DNA of 64,000 bases. It comes from Sphingopyxis sp. H053 (GTDB lineage: Bacteria; Pseudomonadota; Alphaproteobacteria; Sphingomonadales; Sphingomonadaceae). Both the position numbers and the translations under genes were made by a program. Positions 1-8,853 of the stretch are shown piece by piece. The notes beneath the pieces were generated by a model. The model saw only the letters and a program-made list of their open reading frames with translations. It made no database searches and was not told the DNA's origin. Where the stretch lies: positions 124,001 to 188,000 of the forward strand of contig NZ_LNRU01000006.1 of the NCBI RefSeq assembly GCF_001468225.1, in the 5' to 3' direction. Numbering within the stretch: the stretch's first letter is position 1; every line of letters begins with the position of its first letter.

Positions 1-320
1 CCGAAATCGCGAATTGTCGCCCGTTTTTCGAAACGCAGCTGGCAGCGTTGCCGAAAGTTCGCGTGATCATCGCGTTAGGGCGGATCGCGCATGACGCCAC
101 GCTAAGGGCGGCTGGCGCGCGCCTCGCGGGCTCCCCCTTCGGCCATGGCGCAGTGCATATGCTGCCCGACGGACGGCATCTGATCGATAGCTACCACTGC
201 TCGCGCTACAACACGAATACCGGGCGGCTGACGCCCGAAATGTTCGCCGAGGTCTTCCGCACCGCGCTGACGCTCAAGGATCAGACGAGCGGGCCGAATT
301 CCTCGACCAGCCCGCGGTAA
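1..320 (+). CDS. Uracil-DNA glycosylase family 5 (UDGb-like), C-terminal part
   Basis: The frame is open from the first bases of the window, so only about the last 105 residues are present. The segment SYHCSRYNTNTGRLT resembles the C-terminal active-site region of family 5 (UDGb) uracil-DNA glycosylases, which remove uracil and related deaminated bases in base-excision repair. An internal ATG at 48 is not the true start, because the frame upstream of it (EIANCRPFFETQL) also looks coding. The 3' end overlaps the convergent rppH stop by 40 nt. Family assignment rests on this one motif; the N-terminal iron-sulfur cysteines lie outside the window. Confidence 0.75.
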   Translation, partial: EIANCRPFFETQLAALPKVRVIIALGRIAHDATLRAAGARLAGSPFGHGAVHMLPDGRHLIDSYHCSRYNTNTGRLTPEMFAEVFRTALTLKDQTSGPNSSTSPR

Positions 321-757
321 AGGACGCGCTTGAACGGGACGATCAGTTTCTCGATCTCGTTCAGCTCGGCCCATTTCCACGCGCGGAATTCCTGATGCTT
401 GGTGTGGATGTTGACGTCGCCATCCTCACCCATGAAGCGCATCAGGAACCAGTGCTGGCGCTGGCCGCGATATTTGCCGCCCCACATCTTGCCGATCAGA
501 TGGTCGGGCAGGTCATAGAAATATTCCTCGCGGCTGCGCGCGATGATTTCGACCAACCCGCCATGGACGCCGGTTTCCTCGCCGAGTTCGCGGATTGCCG
601 CTTCCTCGGCATCTTCGCCATCGTCGATCCCGCCCTGCGGCATCTGCCACGCCTCGCTCGACGTATCGAGCCGCTGGCCGACGAAGACGCGGCCATCACG
701 ATTGGCGAGCATGACGCCCGCGCAGGGACGGTAAGGGAGAGAGCTATGGTCGATCAT
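281..757 (-). CDS. rppH: RNA pyrophosphohydrolase RppH (Nudix hydrolase)
   Basis: This 158-residue protein carries a complete Nudix box at residues 42-64 (G-x5-E-x7-R-E-L-x-E-E-x-G-V), with E57, E60 and E61 as the expected metal ligands. The opening YRPCAGVML and the later QGQRQHWFL-like segment (RGQRQHWFLMRF) are typical of RppH, which removes pyrophosphate from 5'-triphosphate RNA to start decay, or acts on dinucleoside polyphosphates. Its length matches the family (about 155-165). The ATG at 757 overlaps the stop of the upstream hydrolase gene as ATGA, so the two are probably translationally coupled. Confidence 0.93.
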   Translation of the reverse strand: MIDHSSLPYRPCAGVMLANRDGRVFVGQRLDTSSEAWQMPQGGIDDGEDAEEAAIRELGEETGVHGGLVEIIARSREEYFYDLPDHLIGKMWGGKYRGQRQHWFLMRFMGEDGDVNIHTKHQEFRAWKWAELNEIEKLIVPFKRVLYRGLVEEFGPLV

Positions 758-1701
758 GCCGCCCCGGTAGCTTCAGCGACGATCGCTTTCAATACGGTCA
801 ATGCCCCGCGAATATCTTCTTTGGCGCTCGGAATCCCCTGCGCGAGGTTGATATAGCCGTGAATTGTTCCCGTCGCCTCGCGATAGGTGGTCGGCACCCC
901 GGCCTCGATCAGCTTTGCCGCATAGGCGCGCCCCTGATCGCGCAGCGGGTCGAGCCCGGCGGTGATCAGCAGCGTCGGAGGCAGTCCCGCGGCCGGAAAA
1001 TCGAGCGGCGAGGCGCGGTAGTCGGCGGGGTCGGCGGCGTAATGATTGCCGAACCAGGTCATGCTGCCCTGCGTCAGCAGATGGCCTTCGCCGAAATCGC
1101 GATAGCTTTGCCAGTCGTCGTGCGTCGTCACGGCGGGATAAATCGGATGGATCGCGATCACCGGTTTCGAGGCCGGCTTGTCGCGCAGCGTGAGCGCGGT
1201 GGCGATCGTCAAATTGCCCCCGGCGCTTTCGCCCGAGAGGACAAGCCCGGTGCAGGGAATGTTGTCGGCGACCCAGCGCGTCGCGGCCTCGCAATCGATC
1301 GGCGCGGCGGGGAAGGGGTGTTCGGGCGCGAGGCGGTAATCGACCGCGATTACGGGCATGTCGAGCAGCCGCGCCGCTTCCGCGCAATAGGCGTCATGCG
1401 TGTCGAGGTCGCCGATCACCCAGCCGCCGCCATGATAGAAAACCATCACCGGGCCGGTTTCGCGGGCCGGGCGGTCGTCGTAGATGCGGATAGCGATCTC
1501 GCCGGCGGGGCCGGGGATGGTGCGATTCTCGACATGCGCGATCTCGCCGCGCGGCACATCGGCGAGCTGGCCCATCATGCGGAACATCGCGCGCGCGCCC
1601 TCGGGTGGCATCTCTTCCATCTTCGGGCCTTCCTGCGCATTCAGGAAAGCAAGGAAAGCCGCCACGTCGGGGCGCGTATATGGGGTGGTGCCGTCGGTCA
1701 T
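754..1701 (-). CDS. Alpha/beta hydrolase, hormone-sensitive-lipase-like esterase
   Basis: This 315-residue cytoplasmic esterase has the oxyanion-hole motif HGGGW at residues 90-94 and the nucleophile elbow GESAG with S159. The predicted triad partners are D251 (AGLDPL) and H281 (IHGYIN). These features define the HSL/family IV carboxylesterases, which hydrolyse short acyl or acetyl esters; the natural substrate cannot be told from sequence. No signal peptide is seen. It is the first gene of a two-gene run with rppH (4-nt ATGA overlap), and it diverges from korA across a 184-nt gap. Confidence 0.88.
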   Translation of the reverse strand: MTDGTTPYTRPDVAAFLAFLNAQEGPKMEEMPPEGARAMFRMMGQLADVPRGEIAHVENRTIPGPAGEIAIRIYDDRPARETGPVMVFYHGGGWVIGDLDTHDAYCAEAARLLDMPVIAVDYRLAPEHPFPAAPIDCEAATRWVADNIPCTGLVLSGESAGGNLTIATALTLRDKPASKPVIAIHPIYPAVTTHDDWQSYRDFGEGHLLTQGSMTWFGNHYAADPADYRASPLDFPAAGLPPTLLITAGLDPLRDQGRAYAAKLIEAGVPTTYREATGTIHGYINLAQGIPSAKEDIRGALTVLKAIVAEATGAA

Positions 1702-1885
1702 CTGCGTCTCTCCCTGATCGCCATTTTCGCCATGCTATTCGGGATCGGCGGGGCAAATTCAATCCCGAAATGAAACTCACCTGCGCTTCACGCTTTGCAG
1801 GGTACAATTTTTTCTCAATTGCGGCTTGGCGCACACCGGCCTAGGCCGATGTCACAGGTTCGCAAGATTTGAGGCAGAAGAGATA

Positions 1886-3748
1886 ATGGCGACAGCGGTA
1901 GTGGACCAGGCCGACAAACGGCAGTCCCCCCTTTCGGATGCGGTAGTTGTACGATTTGCCGGGGACAGTGGCGACGGGATGCAGTTGACCGGCGGTCAAT
2001 TCACTCTGTCCTCCGCGCTCGCGGGCAACGACTTTGCGACCTTCCCCGATTTCCCCGCCGAAATCCGCGCGCCGCAGGGCACATTGTTCGGCGTGTCGGC
2101 GTTTCAGATCAATTTCGGATCGTCGGCGATCGACACCGCGGGTGACGCGCCCGACGTGCTCGTCGCGATGAACCCCGCAGCGCTCAAGACCAACGTGCCG
2201 CAATTGAAGCAGGGCGGCCTGATCATCGCCGACGAGGGCGAGTTCAACGACCGCAATCTCGCCAAAGCGAAATATGAGGCGAACCCGCTCGACGACGGCA
2301 GCCTCGCGAAGTGGCAATTGCTCAAGCTCAACATCAGCCAGCTGACGATGGATGCCGTGAAGCCGTTCGGGCTCGGCAACAAGGAAGCGCTCCGCTGCAA
2401 GAATATGTGGACGCTGGGGCTCGCGCTCTGGATGTTCGACCGCGACCGCCAGCCGCTGATCGACTGGCTCAACGCGAAATTCGCCAAAGCGCCCGATCTC
2501 GCCGCGGCGAACGTCGCGGCACTCAACGCGGGGCACGCCTATGGCGAGACCGCCGAGCTCGCGGGCCCGCTCAAGCAGCATCATGTCGATCCCGCGCCGG
2601 TGGCGCCCGGCCTCTATCGCACGCTGACCGGCGCCGAGGGCATCGCGCTCGGCCTCGTTGCGGGCGCGCAGCTGGCCAAGCTGCCGATGTTCTTCGGCGG
2701 CTATCCGATCACGCCGGCATCGGCGATCCTGCATCATTTGTCGCGGCTCAAGGAATATGACGTCACGACCTTCCAGGCCGAGGACGAAATTGCCGCGATC
2801 TGCTCGGCGATCGGCGCGAGCTATGCGGGCTCGCTGGGCGTCACCAGCTCGTCGGGCCCCGGCATCGCGCTGAAGGGCGAGGCGATGGGGCTTGCGATTA
2901 TGACCGAGCTGCCGCTCGTCATCGTCAACTCGCAGCGCGGCGGCCCCTCGACGGGCCTGCCGACGAAGACCGAACAGTCCGATCTCTATCAGGCGGTCTA
3001 TGGCCGCAACGGCGACGCGCCGATGCCCGTCGTCGCCGCGCGCTCGCCCGGAGACGCGTTCGAATGCGCGATCGAGGCGGTGCGTATCGCGGTGCAATAT
3101 ATGACCCCGGTGATGCTGCTGACCGACGGCTATATCGCCAATGCGGCGGAGCCGTGGGCAGTGCCCGATCTCACGACCTACGAAGCCTTCCCGGTCGAAT
3201 TCCTCACCGAAGCGCCCGAGGGCGGGTTCAAGCCCTATGGCCGCGATGAAAATCTCAAACGTCCGTGGGTAAAGCCGGGTACGCCGGGCCTGCTCCACCG
3301 GATCGGCGGGATCGAGAAGGAACTCGACACCGGGCACATCAACTATGCGCCCGAAAACCATCAGGCGATGACCGATATCCGCAAGGACAAGATCGACGGC
3401 ATCAAGGTTCCCGACCAGGTCGTCGAACTCGGCGCCGAGGGCGGCAAGCTCGCGGTCGTCGGCTGGGGCTCGACCTTCGGCCCGATCCATCAGGCCGTGC
3501 GCCGCAAGCGCGCCGAAGGCCTCGACGTCAGCCACGTCCATATCCGCCACATCTGGCCGCTGCCCGCCAATCTCGGCGAATTGCTGAAAAGCTATGACAA
3601 GGTGATCGTCCCCGAGATGAACACCGGTCAGCTCAAGACCGTGCTGCGCGACCAGTATCTGGTCGATGCGAAGCCGGTGAACAAGGTGTCGGGCCAGCCC
3701 TTCACCATCGCCGAAATCGAAGCCGCCATCGAGGAGGCACTCAAGTGA
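1886..3748 (+). CDS. korA: 2-oxoacid:acceptor oxidoreductase, alpha subunit (gamma-alpha fusion)
   Basis: This 620-residue subunit belongs to the CoA-acylating 2-oxoacid:ferredoxin oxidoreductases. The N-terminal gamma-type domain shows RFAGDSGDGMQLTG and the alpha domain begins around GGYPITPAS, so the two domains are fused in the usual KorA way. With KorB it would oxidatively decarboxylate 2-oxoglutarate to succinyl-CoA, or another 2-oxoacid, passing electrons to ferredoxin. An upstream in-frame start at 1826 exists, but the ATG at 1886 follows a purine-rich AGGCAGAAGAG stretch and gives the expected N-terminus. The stop overlaps the korB start. Substrate choice is inferred from family resemblance. 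Confidence 0.9.
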   Translation: MATAVVDQADKRQSPLSDAVVVRFAGDSGDGMQLTGGQFTLSSALAGNDFATFPDFPAEIRAPQGTLFGVSAFQINFGSSAIDTAGDAPDVLVAMNPAALKTNVPQLKQGGLIIADEGEFNDRNLAKAKYEANPLDDGSLAKWQLLKLNISQLTMDAVKPFGLGNKEALRCKNMWTLGLALWMFDRDRQPLIDWLNAKFAKAPDLAAANVAALNAGHAYGETAELAGPLKQHHVDPAPVAPGLYRTLTGAEGIALGLVAGAQLAKLPMFFGGYPITPASAILHHLSRLKEYDVTTFQAEDEIAAICSAIGASYAGSLGVTSSSGPGIALKGEAMGLAIMTELPLVIVNSQRGGPSTGLPTKTEQSDLYQAVYGRNGDAPMPVVAARSPGDAFECAIEAVRIAVQYMTPVMLLTDGYIANAAEPWAVPDLTTYEAFPVEFLTEAPEGGFKPYGRDENLKRPWVKPGTPGLLHRIGGIEKELDTGHINYAPENHQAMTDIRKDKIDGIKVPDQVVELGAEGGKLAVVGWGSTFGPIHQAVRRKRAEGLDVSHVHIRHIWPLPANLGELLKSYDKVIVPEMNTGQLKTVLRDQYLVDAKPVNKVSGQPFTIAEIEAAIEEALK

Positions 3749-4782
3749 ATGAAATGACCACCATCGCGCGGACGACGACGCTCAAGGATTGGGAAACCGA
3801 TCAGGAAGTCCGCTGGTGCCCCGGGTGCGGCGACTATGCGATCCTGAAAGCCGTGCAGCGCACGATGCCCGAAATCGGCACGACGCCCGAAAACACCGTG
3901 TTCGTCAGCGGTATCGGCTGCTCGTCGCGCTTCCCCTATTATATGGAAACCTATGGTTTTCACACGATCCACGGCCGCGCGCCGGCGTTCGCGACGGGGC
4001 TGAAGCTTGCCAACCCGGACCTCGACATCTGGATCGTCACCGGCGACGGCGACGGGCTGTCGATCGGCGGCAACCACACGATGCACCTGATCCGCCGCAA
4101 TCTCGACTGTCAGATCATGCTGTTCAACAACGAGATCTATGGCCTTACAAAAGGGCAATATTCTCCTACCAGCCGCGTCGGCACGACCAGCCCGTCGACG
4201 CCTTATGGCTCGGTCGACCGCCCGGCGCAGCCCGCGGCCTTCGCGCTCGGCGCCGGAGCGCGCTTCGTTGCGCGTGGCTTCGATGTGTCGAAGGAATTGC
4301 CGAACGTGCTGAAGGCTGCACACGCCCACAAGGGCGCGGCCTTTATCGAGATTTTCCAGAACTGTATCGTCTATAACAAAGACGTGTTCGAGGATTTCGC
4401 CGCGCCGAAGGGCGCCGAGGATCGCCAGCTCTGGCTCAAGAATGGCGAACCGATGATCTATGCCAAGGGGACCAAGGGCATCGCGCTCGACGCCGAGGCG
4501 CTGCACCTCAAGACCGTCGATGTCGTCGATGGCGACTGGCAGGCGGCCGGCGTCATCGTCCACGACGTCACGAACCGCAGCGTCGCGCATATGCTCGTCG
4601 AAATGCGCTTCGGCGAATTCCCGATGGCCTTGGGCGTCCTCTACGACGACCCGCGCCCGACCTTCGAGGCCGACGTCGTCCGCCAGAACAAGGCGGCTGC
4701 CGAAGGCAAGACGGCCGACCTGCAGAGCCTGCTCAAAAAGGGACAGACCTGGACGGTGACCGAGGGCGGGCCCGAGCTCTGA
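3745..4782 (+). CDS. korB: 2-oxoacid:ferredoxin oxidoreductase, beta (TPP-binding) subunit
   Basis: This 345-residue beta subunit contains WCPGCGDYAIL near the N-terminus and the thiamine-diphosphate region GDGDGLSIGGNH, followed by NNEIYGLTKGQ. It lacks the C-terminal ferredoxin domain seen in large pyruvate:ferredoxin enzymes, so an external ferredoxin must accept electrons. The GTG at 3745 is preferred to the ATG at 3754, because GAGGAGG at 3731-3737 lies 7 nt from the GTG and 16 nt from the ATG. The GTG also overlaps the korA stop by 4 nt, which indicates coupled synthesis of the two subunits. Confidence 0.92.
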   Translation: MNEMTTIARTTTLKDWETDQEVRWCPGCGDYAILKAVQRTMPEIGTTPENTVFVSGIGCSSRFPYYMETYGFHTIHGRAPAFATGLKLANPDLDIWIVTGDGDGLSIGGNHTMHLIRRNLDCQIMLFNNEIYGLTKGQYSPTSRVGTTSPSTPYGSVDRPAQPAAFALGAGARFVARGFDVSKELPNVLKAAHAHKGAAFIEIFQNCIVYNKDVFEDFAAPKGAEDRQLWLKNGEPMIYAKGTKGIALDAEALHLKTVDVVDGDWQAAGVIVHDVTNRSVAHMLVEMRFGEFPMALGVLYDDPRPTFEADVVRQNKAAAEGKTADLQSLLKKGQTWTVTEGGPEL

Positions 4783-4820
4783 TCTTGCCGCGGCACCGCG
4801 CGCCGGATCTATAGCTCGGT

Positions 4821-5774
4821 ATGGACAATCTGACCCACAGCCTCGTCGGCGCGGTTCTTGGCCAGATGGGGCTCAAGAAGAAAACCGGCCTTGCGATGCC
4901 GACGCTGATCATCGCGGCGAACCTGCCCGATATCGACGCGGCCTGCGCGGTCTATGGCATCGAATCGCTGTCGATGCGGCGCGGGATCACCCATGGGCCG
5001 ATCGCGCTGCTGGTGCTGCCGATCCTGCTGTGGGGGCTGATGCTCGCCTTCGACCGCTGGCAGGAGCGGCGCGGAAAACGGCCGGCGGGGCGCCTTCCGG
5101 TCCACAAGGGCTGGTTGCTCGCGCTCGCTTATATCGGCTGCCTCAGCCATCCGGCGCTCGACTGGCTCAACAATTACGGCATTCGCCTGCTCGAACCGTT
5201 CAGCCATCGCTGGTTTTACGGCGACAGCATCTTCATCATCGACCTGTGGATATGGATCGCGCTCGCCGTGTCGCTCTGGCTGTCGCTGCGCGGCGAGCGG
5301 CGCGGGGCGGCGAACTGGCGACGCCCGGCGTGGATCGGTTTCACCGCTGTGTGTGCCTATATCTTCGTTAACGGCCTCATCACCGGCGCTGCCGAGCGCA
5401 TGGCCTCGCGCGCGCTTGAGGCGAGCGGTCAAAAGGACGCACTCGTCGTTGCAAGCCCGCCGCCGCTTGCCTTTTGGAAGCGCGACATTTTTTGGCGGAC
5501 CGCCGACCGCTATGGCAACGCAAGCTTCGTTCCGGGCGCCGGCGGCGAAGTCAATCTGACCGGCGCACCGACCGGCATGGACGATCCGCGCCTCGCGACC
5601 TGGGTCAAGGCCGATCCCGCGGCGCGCGCTTTCCTGTTCTGGTCGCGGATGCCCGTGGCGCAAAGCGATGGCGACGCGATCCTGCTGCGCGACCAGCGTT
5701 TCATGCACCCGCTCGCGCAGGATCGGTTCCAGGTTCGGCTGACCGCGCCCGACACCGCCAGCCATCCCGAATGA
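4821..5774 (+). CDS. Membrane-bound metal-dependent hydrolase (YdjM/DUF457 type)
   Basis: This 317-residue membrane protein starts with MDNLTHSLVGAVLG and has RRGITHGPIAL and SHPALDWLNNYG. The histidines and aspartates are spaced as in the YdjM-like predicted metal-dependent hydrolases (DUF457). About four hydrophobic segments are visible between residues 50 and 190, followed by a soluble C-terminal half of about 130 residues. The family is membrane-located and its biochemical role is unknown. The gene lies 38 nt after korB on the same strand and may be co-transcribed with it, with no obvious functional link. Confidence 0.82.
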   Translation: MDNLTHSLVGAVLGQMGLKKKTGLAMPTLIIAANLPDIDAACAVYGIESLSMRRGITHGPIALLVLPILLWGLMLAFDRWQERRGKRPAGRLPVHKGWLLALAYIGCLSHPALDWLNNYGIRLLEPFSHRWFYGDSIFIIDLWIWIALAVSLWLSLRGERRGAANWRRPAWIGFTAVCAYIFVNGLITGAAERMASRALEASGQKDALVVASPPPLAFWKRDIFWRTADRYGNASFVPGAGGEVNLTGAPTGMDDPRLATWVKADPAARAFLFWSRMPVAQSDGDAILLRDQRFMHPLAQDRFQVRLTAPDTASHPE

Positions 5775-5851
5775 GCGCGCCCGCGTGACGTCATGGCGCC
5801 GCGTGTTTCAACCGATTGTCAGCGCGATGCGTTTGAGGCAGGAAGGTGACA

Positions 5852-7132
5852 ATGAACACGCATGTCAGCCCGCGCCGCGGTAAGGAACTGCTTCGCGCCG
5901 ACCGTGCCTATCGCTCGGGCGGCGGCATGGCGCGGCTGATCGCGCTCGCGCCCGCGAGTCTCTTTCACCGCATGCTCGACCGGATCGATGCGGGGCTCGC
6001 CCACGGAACGATCGAGAGCCATCTGCCCGACGGCAGCGTGCGCCTGCTCGGCGGACGCGGCAAAGGGCCGGTTGCGGTCGTTCATCTCCACAGCTGGGCC
6101 TCGCTCGCACGACTGGCGCTTTCGGGCTCGGTGGGTTGGTATCGCGCGTGGGAAGCCGGCGAATGGTCGTCGCCCGATCCGGTGCCTTTGTTCGACTTGT
6201 TCATGCGCAACGGAGAAGCGCTGGGCAATGTCGCGCGCGCGCATGGGCCATGGCGATGGCTTAATAAGGCGATCCACGCGCTCCATCGCAACGATCGGCG
6301 CGGCGCGAAGCGGAATATCCACGCCCACTATGATTTGGGCAATGATTTCTATCGCTTGTGGCTCGATCCGAGCATGAATTATTCGAGTGCGCTGTTCACC
6401 GATCCCGGCCAGTCGCTCGAGGAGGCGCAGGCGGCAAAGGTCGACGCGATCCTCGACCGGCTCGATCTCCGGTCGGGAAGCCGGCTGCTCGAGATCGGCT
6501 GCGGCTGGGGGGCGCTCGCCGAGCGCGCGGTCGAACGCCACGACGTGCTCTACACCGGCATCACCTTGTCGCCCGCGCAGGCCGAAATCGCCGACGCGCG
6601 GCTCGCGGCGGTCGATCTGTCGGATCGCTCTCGCATCGAAATCTGCGATTACCGCGACGCGCAGGGCCCCTATGACGCGATTGCCAGCGTCGAGATGGTC
6701 GAGGCGGTGGGCGAGGCCTATTGGCCCGCCTATCTCGACGCGATCGCGCGGCTGCTGCGCCCCGGCGGCAAGGCGGCGATCCAGTATATATTGATCAACG
6801 ACGCGCTGTTCGACCGCTACGCTGCGAGCAGCGATTTCATCCAGGCCTATATCTTTCCGGGCGGCTGCCTGATTTCGGAAAGCCGCTTTCGCGCGCTTGC
6901 CGAGGCGCGCGGCCTTGCGTGGCGCGACGTGCACCGCTTCGGCGGCGACTATGCCGAGACGCTGCGCCAATGGCGCGAGCGCTTCGACGCGGCGGTTGCT
7001 GCGGACCAGCTTCCGCCGGGGTTCGACGCGCGCTTCGTCCGGCTCTGGCGCTATTATCTGCAATATTGCGAGGGCGGCTTTCGTGGCGGCGGCATCGACG
7101 TCGCGCAAGTCACACTCGAAAAGACAGCCTGA
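5852..7132 (+). CDS. Cyclopropane-fatty-acyl-phospholipid synthase family methyltransferase
   Basis: This 426-residue protein has the long N-terminal region of CFA synthases, then HYDLGNDFYRLWLDPSMNYS and the SAM-binding motif LLEIGCGWGAL beginning around residue 212. It would transfer a methylene group from S-adenosylmethionine to unsaturated acyl chains of membrane phospholipids, or act as a related lipid methyltransferase. The ATG at 5852 is chosen because GGAAGG at 5841-5846 precedes it by 5 nt; a GTG six bases upstream is in frame but overlaps that site. The next gene begins 20 nt downstream. Confidence 0.88.
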   Translation: MNTHVSPRRGKELLRADRAYRSGGGMARLIALAPASLFHRMLDRIDAGLAHGTIESHLPDGSVRLLGGRGKGPVAVVHLHSWASLARLALSGSVGWYRAWEAGEWSSPDPVPLFDLFMRNGEALGNVARAHGPWRWLNKAIHALHRNDRRGAKRNIHAHYDLGNDFYRLWLDPSMNYSSALFTDPGQSLEEAQAAKVDAILDRLDLRSGSRLLEIGCGWGALAERAVERHDVLYTGITLSPAQAEIADARLAAVDLSDRSRIEICDYRDAQGPYDAIASVEMVEAVGEAYWPAYLDAIARLLRPGGKAAIQYILINDALFDRYAASSDFIQAYIFPGGCLISESRFRALAEARGLAWRDVHRFGGDYAETLRQWRERFDAAVAADQLPPGFDARFVRLWRYYLQYCEGGFRGGGIDVAQVTLEKTA

Positions 7133-7152
7133 AAACAGGGGGAGAGACGTAC

Positions 7153-8322
7153 ATGCGAAGATTTTTGGCGGCGGTGCTGCTGTGCACCGCGGCGGCGGGG
7201 TGCAGCGCGCCCGCACCGACCGAGACCACCGATAAACTGCCAAAGGATCTGAATGTGCTGTTCTGGACCCAGGATCAACGCGACGCCGCCTTCCGTACGA
7301 TGGAGACGGTCCCCAAGGTTGTCGTCAACACCGTGAAGGCGGGCGGACCCGTCTATCCGCTGCCGCAGGGCAAGCCGATCGACCTCGATGATATCGATGC
7401 CCATATGGCGAAGCAGCGCAATGCCGGACTGATCATCGTGCAGGACGGCAAGATCCGGCTCGAGAAATATGCGCTCGGCTATGGCGCCGCGGGCCGCTGG
7501 ACGAGTTTCTCGGTCGCCAAAAGCTTCACCTCGACGCTCGTCGGCGCGGCGGTGAAGGACGGCTATATCAAGAGCCTCGACGACAAGGTCACCGTCTATA
7601 TTCCGGGCCTCAAGGGCTCGGCCTATGACGATGTGTCGGTGAAGCAGCTGCTCACCATGACCTCGGGCGTCAAATGGAACGAGGATTATACCGATCCCAA
7701 GTCCGACGTCGCTTTGTTCAATATGCAGAAGCCCGTTGCCGGCGAGGACATAACGGTCAGCTATATGAAGACCTTGCCGCGCGAAGCGCCTGCCGGGTCG
7801 AAGTGGGTGTACAAGACCGGCGAAACCAATTTGATCGGCGTGCTTGTGTCGAGCGCGACGGGCAAGACGCTGTCGGCCTATCTGTCCGAAAAGGTGTGGA
7901 AGCCGTTCGGGATGGAGCAGGACGCGGTGTGGATGCTCGGCGCGACGGGGCACGAGATCAGTGGCTGCTGTATGTCGGCGAGCCTCAAGGATTATGCGCG
8001 CTTCGGCCAGTTCATCCTGAACGGCGGGGTTGCGGGCGGCAAAAAGGTGCTTCCCGACGACTGGTTGCCCGCGGCGACGACGAAGCAGGCGGGGATCGAC
8101 CTGCCGGGCCGCGGCTATGGCTATCAGTGGTGGACCAACGACGATGGCAGCTTCGCGGCGCAGGGAATCTTCGGGCAGGGCATCTTCATCGACCCGAAAC
8201 GCAAACTGGTGATCGCGTCGAACGGCAACTGGCCGACCGCCACCGATCCCGAGGGCGTCGGCGCCGCGCGCGAGGCGTTCTACAAGAGCGTGCAGGCCGC
8301 TGTAGACAAGGAAGCGAAATAA
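7153..8322 (+). CDS. Serine hydrolase, class C beta-lactamase family lipoprotein
   Basis: This 389-residue protein starts with a lipoprotein signal (AAAGCS, acylated C17), so it is probably anchored in the envelope. The penicillin-binding-like SxxK motif is S120-V-A-K123 within FSVAKSF. A tyrosine at about residue 220 (VYKTGETN) and GYGYQWW near the C-terminus fit the beta-lactamase/esterase EstB group. Members hydrolyse esters, amides or D-amino-acid peptides, and resistance activity cannot be assumed. An SD-like GGGGAGAGACG lies upstream. A perfect inverted repeat follows the stop directly. Confidence 0.85.
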   Translation: MRRFLAAVLLCTAAAGCSAPAPTETTDKLPKDLNVLFWTQDQRDAAFRTMETVPKVVVNTVKAGGPVYPLPQGKPIDLDDIDAHMAKQRNAGLIIVQDGKIRLEKYALGYGAAGRWTSFSVAKSFTSTLVGAAVKDGYIKSLDDKVTVYIPGLKGSAYDDVSVKQLLTMTSGVKWNEDYTDPKSDVALFNMQKPVAGEDITVSYMKTLPREAPAGSKWVYKTGETNLIGVLVSSATGKTLSAYLSEKVWKPFGMEQDAVWMLGATGHEISGCCMSASLKDYARFGQFILNGGVAGGKKVLPDDWLPAATTKQAGIDLPGRGYGYQWWTNDDGSFAAQGIFGQGIFIDPKRKLVIASNGNWPTATDPEGVGAAREAFYKSVQAAVDKEAK

Positions 8323-8324
8323 GC

Positions 8325-8402
8325 CGTCGCCCCCGCGAAGGCGGGGGCCGCTGGCGATGTAGCGTAAGGCTTCCAGCGGCCCCCGCCTTCGCGGGGGCGA
8401 CG
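8325..8402. repeat. REP-like nested palindrome (family A)
   Basis: Two perfectly complementary 30-bp arms (8325-8354 and 8373-8402) flank an 18-nt spacer. Each arm also contains its own hairpin, GCCCCCGC-GAAG-GCGGGGGC, so the element can fold either as one long stem or as two short ones. It fills the gap between two convergent genes and may terminate transcription from both sides. The structure is that of a REP/BIME-type extragenic element; family membership beyond this window is inferred. Confidence 0.85.
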
Positions 8403-8406
8403 TGCA

Positions 8407-8793
8407 TTAATCGACGGCAGTTGCCGTCGCGCGCTGGGCCAGCCACACCGCGACAAGCGGGACGGCGACGCCCAGCGCCATGATCCACCATGCGTCAGCC
8501 AGCGTGACGGCGCGGTAAAGCGCCGCGCCGATCACCGCGCCCGCGACGATCCACCCGGCTCCGGTGCCTGCCGAAATGCGCATCGCGAACCAGCTGCCGC
8601 CGAAGGTGCCGATGAACCAGCCGACGATCAGCGCGATTGTCGATCCGATCGGGATCAGGACTTCGCCGCTGTCGGGGTCATAGACGTCGGGCGAAATTTC
8701 GCTGCCGGCATATTGGGCGAGCCAGATCAGCCCGAACGCGACGACGATGCCGATCACCGCCGCAATCGCCGTCCGCAAAATATCCTTGGTCAT
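8407..8793 (-). CDS. Hypothetical four-helix membrane protein
   Basis: I do not recognise this 128-residue protein. Four hydrophobic segments are visible at about residues 5-27, 45-68, 78-95 and 101-121, with a short acidic loop (PDVYDPDSGE) after the first. This predicts a small inner-membrane protein with both ends on the same side. It is the last gene before the inverted repeat at 8325-8402 and lies 60 nt downstream of the SDR gene on the same strand. No catalytic motif is visible. Confidence 0.72.
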   Translation of the reverse strand: MTKDILRTAIAAVIGIVVAFGLIWLAQYAGSEISPDVYDPDSGEVLIPIGSTIALIVGWFIGTFGGSWFAMRISAGTGAGWIVAGAVIGAALYRAVTLADAWWIMALGVAVPLVAVWLAQRATATAVD

Positions 8794-8853
8794 TCCCGCG
8801 CCCTCGCAAACCCTCTTATGCGAGCGTCTTAGCGCAGGAAAACAAAGATGGCG

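Noticed and set aside
1841..3550. 569-codon minus-strand open frame opposite korA
   Set aside because: KorA motifs on the plus strand are unambiguous; the antisense frame has no recognisable feature.
8325..8402. Repeat taken as a possible CRISPR unit
   Set aside because: Only two inverted arms, no direct repeats with spacers and no cas genes.
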